This document shows, in pieces, positions 56,260 to 64,000 of a DNA stretch of 64,000 bases (within the stretch, counting starts at the first letter, position 1; every line of letters begins with the position of its first letter). A program made the translations under genes and the position numbers. The DNA is from Atkinsonella hypoxylon. Lineage: Eukaryota; Ascomycota; Sordariomycetes; Hypocreales; Clavicipitaceae. The stretch lies in contig JFHB01000042.1 of the NCBI GenBank assembly GCA_000729835.1, positions 120,150 to 184,149 of the forward strand, in the 5' to 3' direction. The notes below the pieces were generated by a model. That model saw only the letters and a list, made by a program, of their open reading frames with translations, was not told where the DNA came from and did no database searches.

Positions 56260-57394
56260 TTAGTAGACCTTCTTCTTTTCGTCAATGCTGAATTGGCCAG
56301 GACCGCTGTTGACCAGGAGGAGAAGTCCGCCGACAATGGACAAGATCTGGAAGAAATCGTACTTGGCAAAGTCCTTGTGAGGGTGGTGTTCGTGGAGCTG
56401 CAATAACACCGTTAGCAGTGATGGTCGTGTCTCGAATGTTGTGCTGAAGATGGCAACTTACAGTCCAGAAGTTGTTGACAAACAGATTGAAAATGCTCAA
56501 AATAACAACCAGCAAGGTAGCGCTGAACTTGGCCTTGAAGCCAACAACAACCATGACACACGCACCCGCGCCCAAGAGCGAGACCAGGACGCGCCAGACG
56601 GACCACTGGCCAGTGAAGACAAAGCCAATGAAGAGGAAGATCAGCAAGACACGACCAGCGAGCTGGAAGTACATCTTGCGATCCTTCTCATCGAGTTGGG
56701 GAAGTCCAGCAAATGCCTTGGTCTTGCGCACCCACGAATCAGACAAAACCATCAACAATCCACCAATGACAGACAAGTTTCGGAGGAAGAAGTTGAGGTC
56801 GAAGATCAAGCCATAGCCAAGAGCCTGTGCGACTACAACGCCCATGAGACCTGCTACGGCGTAATCCGAGTGCTTGCGAGCAATGACAAGGATGGAACAG
56901 ATAATCATGGCGATGACGTTGACCGTGAGGAAGATGTGCGTAAGGCCATTAGGAACTAGGCAAAGTCTCGTTAGAACTACTTGCATGAAAGCCGAGCTTG
57001 AGGATCGATGTTCCCTCGGTAGCAGGAACTTACTGTGTCGGTAGTCGTGGAGGTAAAGAAGCTGATCAGTCCATTGCATGATGATTCGCAACGCATCTTC
57101 GAGGAACGTGACAACAATCAAAAATCGGCCAATGGCGGGCAGATAGCTGGCGGGAGGCAAAGAGCTGTTGTTAGCAACGCCTGCTGCTTCGTTCCGACTG
57201 CTTTCCAGTCAAAAATAAGCATTCGGATTTACTCACGGCTTGATGGGCTCGCTAAGACTGTCGAGAATATCTTCAACTTTGCTGGTGTAAGGACGGATCT
57301 GGTCAAGGATGCCACCATTAGACTCCTCGGCGCCAGAAGGGCCGCCGTAGGCAGGAGCGCCGCCCAGACCATATCCAGAAGGACCGCGCTGCAT
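56260..57394 (-). CDS. erv29: ER-to-Golgi cargo receptor ERV29 (SURF4 family)
   Basis: Four exons: 57394-57237, 57146-57034, 56955-56462 and 56397-56260, with introns of 90, 78 and 64 nt, each with a GTRAGT donor and a CTAAC-like branch. The product is 300 residues (yeast Erv29 is 310). Landmarks: a Gly/Tyr/Pro-rich N-terminus (MQRGPSGYGLGGAPAYGG); KPYLPAIGRFLIVVTFLEDA across the first junction; QWTDQLLYLHDYRH; RNLSVIGGLLMVLSDS; LAGRVLLIFLFIGFVF; ILSIFNLFVNNFW; and ILSIVGGLLLLVNSGPGQFS with the C-terminal KKKVY retrieval signal, nearly identical to the yeast KKKIY. About seven membrane helices are expected. Erv29 loads soluble secretory cargo into COPII vesicles. A frame open upstream of 57394 leaves a slightly longer N-terminus possible. 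Confidence 0.93.
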
Positions 57395-59254
57395 GTCGGA
57401 AGCGAGACTATCGAGGACAGCTAGTTGTTCAACGTAGCGGGTAGCACAGGTGAGCGTGAAGAGGGACCTTGGTAATCAATCTGCCGTTTTGCACAAGACA
57501 AATGCAGATTGGCTGCGCGGTGTGGGAATGAGCCAACGCAGAAGAGCCGGTAGAAAATGCTTCGGGGTCGGCGAGAGTGGTTGAATTGAAGATGTGATCC
57601 TGGCGTGGGGACAGCGTGGAGGGAAAGGATGTCAGGCGGCGCGCACAAGTTATTAATGCTCCTCGAGCTAAGGCTAGCAAAAACTGAGCTGGTTGGCTGG
57701 TGGCTACGGGGAAAATGCAAAGTCGACAGCGGGTGTTGTTATTCGGAGCAAATGACGTACAGCTATGACAAGTCAATACAAATGGAATTCGATGCACCAA
57801 CGAAGCTGACTTTGAGATGTTTGCAAAGCAGTGAACGCAGAGAAGCTGTCCGAGAGGCTGTCCGAGAAGCTGATGGTGCCAGTGCGAGGATGGGAAGTGC
57901 TGAGCAAGTGAGGGCAAATGGGCAACGACGAACCAGATCTGGCCTCTTGAGCAATGGTGACGGAATCACTCGGTCGTCTAGTTATGGGCGGAAGCATCCA
58001 CTAATGGACAGGACAGGCTGGACCAGTGAGTGAGTGAGCTGCAGTACGAAATATCTCCTTGATGCCAAAATGGCTCGAATGGTGTATCTGCAGGAATGTT
58101 TCGCCAGTTAAGCTCGCGCGTCCAGTGTACTTTATACCAAACTGGGTTTGCAAGAGGTTAGAAGTACCGGACTATCTTATGTACAGTACGGAATAAGGAG
58201 CATTGGAATTCCCCGTGCGCAGTACTCCGTAACTAATAAAAGCATTCTGACAGAGCATCGCCCCTGCCTCTGCAACTGTGTCCTTTCGTCTCAGACCCAC
58301 CTGAGCTCTTCCGTCCACCAAAGCTCTCTGCTTACTCACGCGCCTGGCTTTTTTTTTTTTTTTTAACTATCCCCTGACCCCTGCGGTTTTTCCTTTCAAA
58401 GACTAGTTAGACTATAACTAGTTAATAATAAACTTCTAGGTCAATAAGACAAGGGTATCCGATAGCCAAGTCGAGTTGAGTATTCCAGCACTATATATCT
58501 GTAATGTTTCATAGCAGAACTTGTCTAGTATTTACTGAGAAGTCGTTGTGTCTCGATTAAAACGTCACGCTGCTTCTTCTTCGTCAGGCACGATGCATGC
58601 AGCTTGCTCAGATTGCTTTCGAGTTTCTTCGATTTTGACATGTTTCCTCTTACCTTGCTCCAGCCGTTGCCAATTGCCAATTGCCTTGGCAGGACCACAG
58701 CCGTACACCGCCTTTTCTCAGCAGAACTTTGAACCCTAATGAAAAGTAGTAGACTACTATCAAGGTATTGCGTCATCAACTTCTGGCGCTCGAAAATTAG
58801 CCCACATGAATACGCCATTCAGCTTTCGAGCCATCTGAGACTTAGATTTGTAGCACCTCCAAAGTCGTGACGTCCCGACTTCTACAAGAAAACTATCTCA
58901 AAGAGTTGTTGTAATGTTTGATGGATCCGAGGCCACTCGCTTGCCGAGCAGCGCTATCCTAGTCAGTTTATTCAAATTATCATAACTTGTTTTTGTTACC
59001 AATGGTCCCTGACTAGAAGTGGCTGACCAGCCCAATTCAGATATCTTGCCCTCACCTCAAACAAGCCTCACTTTACATTTTGCCGCTATTCTATTCCCCT
59101 AGCCTCAGTCTCCCCCTGGTCATCTTGTGGTCCCTGCACTGTGTGTGTGGCCTACTTTCCATAAAATGGCATTTCCTGTCATTGTTCATAGGACAGTTTA
59201 TTGACTTCATCAAGTATTGTAGTGTATGTTTTATACGATGAGGTTGGTTGCTCT
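57395..59254. other. 1.9 kb gap, one unresolved coding-like patch
   Basis: Includes the ERV29 promoter, a T run at 58.34-58.36 kb and an AT-rich stretch at 58.38-58.50 kb. A minus-strand patch around 58836-58525 has an ATG (58832) and two overlapping open frames ending near 58525 and 58569, one with GTAAGA in it; a small spliced gene is possible but I could not assemble it. Confidence 0.45.
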
Positions 59255-60949
59255 TCATAAAGGGGCAGATGTGTCGGTTACTTGATCATTTGCAGTTTGC
59301 CTTGGAGAGTCCAAAATCCGCAACTCGCCCTTGTCATCATACTCAACTCGATGCTCGTTCACGGCTCTTTGCAGCTCATGACCAAGGACTTTTCGCTCTC
59401 CTGTGTTGGGATCCCATTCCCATCCTTCTCGCATCCACATCCAGCGTAGACATGCTCGAAGCTCCTTGTCTTGAGGCATCACTCTCATCCATTCGGGTTG
59501 AAATTCCGCTTCTCTTCCCTTGCCATTCCAGTCTTCCGCTCGCCCAAGTAGTTTGTCTCGACAAAATATCCTCCAACTGTCGAGTGTGTATCTTCCTTGT
59601 GTCATATGTCCAATTTCCCATGCTTCCATGGTAAGTTGGCCATCGTCGATAGCGTGTGTTACCAATGGGTTACGTGTTTGTCCCCTTTGACATCCCGTAG
59701 GTTCCGATAGTCCAGGCCCAACTGGCATGTCCCGTTTGTCATAATTCTTGACTCTATGGACTTTCCCAGGAATAGGTGGCTTTTTCAAATACCCAGTCGC
59801 ATAATTTTGAATAAACTTGAGTCTATTCGTTGCCAGACCAAGATGCCGAATCATGCTAAGCAATTCTTCGGCATTATCAGGATCAGCTAAGTGATTCGGT
59901 GATGGGAACCGCTCTTTGACTTTGTAAAATACCGGTATGGCAACTTGTCCGTTGGTTTTGATTAAGAAAGTCACTGCTATCAATAACCAAAAAGGTTCGT
60001 CGGCCATCTTTTCCTGAATGAGTCCGAATTGAGGGGATGAAAGCGGTGGGAATGGAACGCTGGACACAGTTCCAGCAAGCTGCCGTCGTGATATTTTTTC
60101 GTCATCAACCCTTGGAGTAAAATAAGGCGATGGTGTGCCTTGAAAATATTTGCTGGTCGGCTTTCTTGTTGATGATATGCATGACGGATGAACACATATG
60201 GCACGTATGGTTCCTTCAATTCTTCCTGTCGCACTGTGAATGTGTTGCTGTCTCGATAAAGATCCAACAGAGCCGAGGCTCAACAGGTTAAGATTCCTGT
60301 CGCTGGCTCCAAGTCGCTGCTTCTTGCCGCCGTGACCATCACATGCCTTGTTCACTTGAGTATGCCCTGTAAAAATATTGTTCTCATGATAATGGTAGCG
60401 CGACTGCCTATTCAGCGCTACGGATCTGGCTTCATGATGCCTTCTCTTAGCAGGATCAGCACTAGATCGGGTGCTGTGAGAGACCGATCTGCGAGTAAAA
60501 GGATCATGAGCAAGTTCTTTGGCAAGCGCAATGAGACGATCAGTTTCAGCCCAAGGAACAGATCCTGTGTCAAATGAATACAATTCTTTCGCTATTATGT
60601 ACCATATGAATGTAAGAATGTCATTTCCATCTAGGCTATCATGATATCGCGGTTTTGACTGTTGCATTAAAGTGGCGCGACTGATGAGGCGGTTGAAGTC
60701 ATCGGAACTAGCACGAACACTCGCGTCCACCAATTTTTTCACTTGATCGGTCGGCATATGCGAAGAGCCAATTGATTGAGAAACATAGCCCCTCGCACCT
60801 TCAATTCCGTCGAATGTTGACAGGACAGAAGCTCCAAAGAGATTTGTGGTTGCCATCAGTGACGGTCTCGTATAGAGATCAGTCTGACGTTGCAACAGAG
60901 TGTAGAGACTAAAAATATAAGATTCAAGTTCATGAGATATGTATGGCAT
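59255..60949 (-). CDS. MBD4-like HhH-GPD DNA glycosylase
   Basis: One exon, 564 residues, ATG at 60949 (an internal ATG at 60856 is possible). Residues 1-300 have no methyl-CpG-binding domain; about 60-150 look helical and the rest is basic and disordered. From ~305 the sequence follows the MBD4 catalytic domain: FGLIQEKMADEPFWLLIAVT, FLIKTNGQVAIPVFYKVKER, LLSMIRHLGLATNRLKFIQN, then YTLDSWRIFCRDKL with the expected catalytic Asp at ~457, and QPEWMRVMPQDKELRACLRW ending near 512. MBD4 removes T or U opposite G, the product of cytosine (or 5-methylcytosine) deamination. Between the two halves there is an insertion of ~50 residues (~393-445), and the GIG hairpin of MBD4 reads AWEIGHM here. Its job may be to correct deamination damage, perhaps linked to RIP (inference). 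It is divergent from SF3B6. Confidence 0.8.
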   Translation of the reverse strand: MPYISHELESYIFSLYTLLQRQTDLYTRPSLMATTNLFGASVLSTFDGIEGARGYVSQSIGSSHMPTDQVKKLVDASVRASSDDFNRLISRATLMQQSKPRYHDSLDGNDILTFIWYIIAKELYSFDTGSVPWAETDRLIALAKELAHDPFTRRSVSHSTRSSADPAKRRHHEARSVALNRQSRYHYHENNIFTGHTQVNKACDGHGGKKQRLGASDRNLNLLSLGSVGSLSRQQHIHSATGRIEGTIRAICVHPSCISSTRKPTSKYFQGTPSPYFTPRVDDEKISRRQLAGTVSSVPFPPLSSPQFGLIQEKMADEPFWLLIAVTFLIKTNGQVAIPVFYKVKERFPSPNHLADPDNAEELLSMIRHLGLATNRLKFIQNYATGYLKKPPIPGKVHRVKNYDKRDMPVGPGLSEPTGCQRGQTRNPLVTHAIDDGQLTMEAWEIGHMTQGRYTLDSWRIFCRDKLLGRAEDWNGKGREAEFQPEWMRVMPQDKELRACLRWMWMREGWEWDPNTGERKVLGHELQRAVNEHRVEYDDKGELRILDSPRQTANDQVTDTSAPL

Positions 60950-61459
60950 TCATTTATTGTCGACTTTTTTTCTTCGTTTCTTAGTCAAACTGCGCAATCA
61001 GGTGACAGAAGACCGGAAGAACTGAATAGTGAAGTTGTCAGACTAGTCACAGTACTGAAGTGCTATCATGGGATCCTGGCACTGTACACAGCCACATAAT
61101 CTGGAGAGAGCACAGTGCGGTCCCCTTTTCAGCAGAGACCAAAAATCACCGACAGGATAATTTCCCATTCGGTATGTGAACCTAAAAGTTGGGCTGCCAT
61201 GAGATGAATCATACATTATACTGTGCGCCTAGCATTCAAACGTCCATAATAATGCAAAAAGGGCCTTTGCAGTACGGACTACATACATTCATTCGATTAG
61301 GAGAAGCCACATCGCAAGTTCACACCGTTGTCACCGAGACAAAGTAACAGCTATAGGACAACATATACATATAGGAAATAGAGAATGTGGACAATAAGAG
61401 GCTGGCAGAGACCAGAATCTCAGCCCTTACGTCTGCCTGACAGCTGGTAGACCTAGTAG

Positions 61460-61482
61460 TGGCGCCAGCTGGCGCCAGCTGG
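61460..61482. repeat. Overlapping GC-rich palindromes
   Basis: TGGCGCCAGCTGGCGCCA (61460-61477) is a perfect 18-bp palindrome and overlaps CCAGCTGGCGCCAGCTGG (61465-61482), also perfect. Together they form two and a half copies of the decamer GGCGCCAGCT. This could be a dimeric factor-binding array or a cruciform. Confidence 0.85.
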
Positions 61483-61815
61483 CGGTGGCTGATGGAATGT
61501 GTTCGAGAGTAACTATTTCCCCGCTGTTGATGTTTGCATCCTTCTAATGTGGCGCTGATGTGACCATTCCGAATAGAGAGACCTTGTGATGGAAGATGGG
61601 CGTGGGCGCGGGGAGTATGGGCTGTAGCCTTATCATGTATTAAGCTGCTCAACTGAATGACGCTTGCACTTGGCAGCCGAGCTCTAGCTGTGAAACTGTG
61701 AAACCTGACTAGTCTAATAAACCCAACCAGACACGTTTTGTGCCTGCGTAGAGTCTGGTGCGATTGTGTCAGCGCTCCAATTCTGTTCGCGCTGAACCAC
61801 ACCACAAGCCACCCA

Positions 61816-61823
61816 TCACGTGA
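61816..61823. promoter_or_regulatory. TCACGTGA (E-box) upstream of SF3B6
   Basis: A perfect TCACGTGA palindrome 157 bp upstream of the SF3B6 start codon, matching the placement upstream of RecQ and MPH1. Confidence 0.45.
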
Positions 61824-61979
61824 TAGGTAGATATTGTCTGCTGAAACCTCTTGGACCTGAGCCTCCGCTCAGATCTGGTTTCGCAATCCATCCTGTTATT
61901 ACCCGTCCTCAATCCTCAACGGACCCGTCTCTGACCTTTTCGAGTCCTCATTTCAATTCCAACAATAATACATCAAAGG

Positions 61980-62749
61980 ATGAGTAGTCGCGGCGGGAAA
62001 CTCGCACCGGAAGTCAACAGGTGAGTCCAGTTATTTTTCCTGCGCATTTGGCTTTGTCTTGGTCTGTCAATCGGCTTTTCTCCACCAAGGCATCATATCA
62101 TGGTGCTGCATTTGATCAGGACCATCAGGATGCCATCCTTCATCCCTCTTTTATCGCGTTTTACACGTCTAACAATTCCTATAGAGCTCTGTTCGTCAAG
62201 AATCTGAGGTACCTAACTCCGAGCGCCCACATTCGACTCTCCAATCGCACTCAACTGACACCGACTGTAGTTACAGCGTCACTCCAGAGGAGCTCTTCGA
62301 CCTCTTTGGGAAGTTTGGCCCTATTCGGTATGCGCCCTTCAACGGAAAATATCAGTGAATACGAGGATTTCGAAGGACTGATGACTAACCCTATTCCGTA
62401 GTCAAGTTCGACAGGGCATTTCGAACGCCACCAAGGGAACGGCCTTCGTAGTCTACGAGGATGTCATGGATGCCAAGCAAGCCTGCGACAAGCTCAACGG
62501 GTTTAACTTCCAGAATCGTTATTTAGTGGGTATGTTTTGCTGACTTTGAACGGGCTCAGTATTCCATTTGTTGTGATACCTCCTTCCTTGCGTCGGCCCT
62601 TCCTGTCATGATCAGGCTCGTGCTTTCAATGACTAATCGTCCCCACAGTTCTATATCACCAGCCTGAGAAGATGATCAAGTCAAAAGAGGATCTGGAAGC
62701 CCGTCGAGAATCTTTAGCGCAGCTCAAGAAGCAGCACGGTATAGATTGA
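61980..62749 (+). CDS. SF3B6: Splicing factor SF3b subunit p14 (SF3B6)
   Basis: Five exons: 61980-62020, 62185-62208 (a 24-nt micro-exon), 62271-62327, 62402-62529 and 62649-62749; all introns have GT...AG ends and all phases fit, giving 116 residues (human SF3B6 is 125). The start MSSRGGKLAPEVNR matches the family's PEVNR lead-in. An RRM follows, with RNP2 ALFVKNLS and RNP1 GTAFVVYED; other family landmarks are LFDLFGKFGPIRQVR, GFNFQNRYLVVLY and the closing QLKKQHGID. p14 sits in the SF3b part of U2 snRNP, binds SF3B1 and contacts the branch-point adenosine. The dense introns in such a short gene suggest splicing-dependent self-regulation (inference). Confidence 0.93.
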
Positions 62750-63747
62750 CAATCCGACCGGCCTGTAGACAGCCCAAAAGACAAGACACCTTTCAAGTTG
62801 TCGGGCCGGTCTTTGTCACCTACCAAGTCTGCTTCGCAGGATCCCAAAACGATCCTACGTAAAGGTAAGTCAGTCACCGGCACCACGCCAAGGGGGCATG
62901 CCGGCGTGCGAGCAGTACGCTTCGTCGAAGGGGCACCAGCTGCTGTACGATCATGTGCGTGATGGACTGCTCATGCGCTATATCATGACGATGAGTAATA
63001 TCTTCGTCTTGTAATCAATTATTGGAGGAGCCAGACAGTGAAGTTAATGATAGCCCTTGTCGAGTAGTTTGTTGATTATGTTTTCTGGTTCTGCTTCTAG
63101 GAGGTTACGGCCAAAATTGCTTTTTGAACAATCACCACTTTTTACAATGTATTTTACCTCTACATGAACTCCCTTATATGTTCTCCAGGTGGGAAAGTGG
63201 AAGTTGTTTGGGAAATTGGCGAGCAGGAAAACAAAGGTTTCGTTGACACCAAGTGGGGACACGACACAATCATGAGGCATTTTGTATCCTGTTGGCCAAG
63301 TTCCAACAAAGATTCAGGCCTCATTGCAAAGGCGGCGACGAAACGGTTGGTTTCCACTGGCGGACCAATGAAGCACACTTTTGAATGTGCAGTTTGTCTA
63401 TGGATTTGTTGTTGGGTTTTTTTGGGGGGTTTTTTTTTTCTTTTTCGGGAAGTACCAAGTTTACCTACATAGGCTTCTATTGCAAATCACAATAGTACTG
63501 TTTTGCTACACCATGATACCCCTCTGCGTTGCTTTTCAGGCCAATCGGGATTCACGTGAAAAGGGTGCTGCTATTCATAGTTGCGGTCCTGTGATAGATT
63601 ATTGGTTCTAGAATATATCTAGAACTGTCGTAGAATTGTCGTACTGCCTCCTGAAACGCCCATCCATTCCGCTAGAGGACACCACATCGGAGCAGCATGG
63701 TTGTGTGATGCTACATTGGCGCGTGGCAGACGAGATCCTGCGCAGAA
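62750..63747. other. 3' flank of SF3B6, no supported gene
   Basis: Open frames on both strands (for example 63164-63472) have no family character. A TCACGTGA occurs at 63552-63559. Confidence 0.5.
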
Positions 63748-64000
63748 TTTCTTTTTTCTTTTTCTTTTTCTTTTTCTTTTCTTTTCTTTTCTTTTTCTTT
63801 TTCTTTTCTTTTTCTTTTCTTTTCTTTTTTCTTTTTCTTTTTCTTTTTCTTTTTCTTTTCTTTTTCTTTTCTTTTCTTTTTCTTTTTCTTTTTCTTTTTC
63901 TTTTTCTTTTTCTTTTTCTTTTTCTTTTTCTTTTTCTTTTTCTTTTTCTTTTTCTTTTTCTTTTTCTTTTTCTTTTTCTTTTTCTTTTTCTTTTTCTTTT
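63748..64000. repeat. Long polypyrimidine C-T repeat reaching the window edge
   Basis: At least 253 bases with only C and T on the plus strand, mostly CTTTTT hexamers with a block of CTTTT pentamers, still running when the window ends. The mirror symmetry favours triplex (H-DNA). The true length is unknown. Confidence 0.95.

Larger units (their letters stand above)
60950..61979. other. Divergent promoter region of the glycosylase and SF3B6 genes
   Basis: About 1 kb with no convincing gene (the 61320-61805 minus frame has no family signal). It contains a GC-rich overlapping palindrome at 61.46 kb and TCACGTGA at 61.82 kb. Confidence 0.6.

Noticed and set aside
1..64000. tRNA, 5S rRNA or CRISPR arrays
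   Set aside because: By-eye search for B-box-like GGTTCGANNC with cloverleaf partners and for regularly spaced direct repeats found none; a covariance-model scan would be needed to exclude tRNAs.

Overview
The window is a stretch of nuclear chromosome from a filamentous ascomycete, most likely a Sordariomycete close to Hypocreales. This rests on spliceosomal introns of roughly 55-195 nt with GTRNGT donors, CTAAC/CTGAC-like branch points and YAG acceptors; on fungus-specific families (Kar9, Atg33, Pho4/NUC-1, MPH1); on wide intergenic spaces full of short palindromic motifs and homopolymers; and on AT-rich tracts and C-to-T-type nonsense codons that look like repeat-induced point mutation (RIP). 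There are no bacterial-style operons. The genus is not determined.

Left part (1-15.5 kb): an HSP20-type small heat-shock protein (+), a conserved fungal protein of unknown function (-), a 5.2 kb gene-poor gap holding a foldback MITE-like element, and a Kar9-type spindle-positioning protein (+). Centre-left (15.5-36 kb): a BLM/Sgs1/QDE-3-type RecQ helicase (-), a DUF1275 membrane protein (+), an AT-rich relic next to a badly decayed ankyrin-repeat gene (+), the mitophagy protein Atg33 (-), the FANCM-type helicase MPH1 (-), and the mRNA export receptor MEX67 (+), whose reading frame is broken by a run of ten G. A 6.3 kb gap follows, rich in microsatellites and minisatellites.

Right part (41.9-64 kb): a kelch-like single-pass membrane protein (+), a NUC-1/Pho4-type bHLH phosphate regulator with an overlapping uORF (+), the KEOPS subunit PCC1 (-), the CDC14 phosphatase (+), the ER cargo receptor ERV29/SURF4 (-), an MBD4-like G:T-mismatch DNA glycosylase (-), and the SF3b subunit SF3B6/p14 (+), which contains a 24-nt micro-exon. 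The window ends inside a pyrimidine repeat at least 253 nt long.

Functionally the window is mostly housekeeping. Three genome-maintenance genes (RecQ, MPH1, MBD4-like) lie within 46 kb, alongside two mitosis genes (KAR9, CDC14) and two mRNA-metabolism genes (MEX67, SF3B6). I found no convincing new multi-gene system. The points most worth following up are the MEX67 poly-G frameshift, the ATGA-overlapping uORF of the NUC-1-like gene, the insertion-bearing MBD4-like glycosylase in a genome with RIP-like scars, the decayed ankyrin gene, and several palindromic elements. Exon boundaries were placed by eye from splice signals, reading frame and family conservation.
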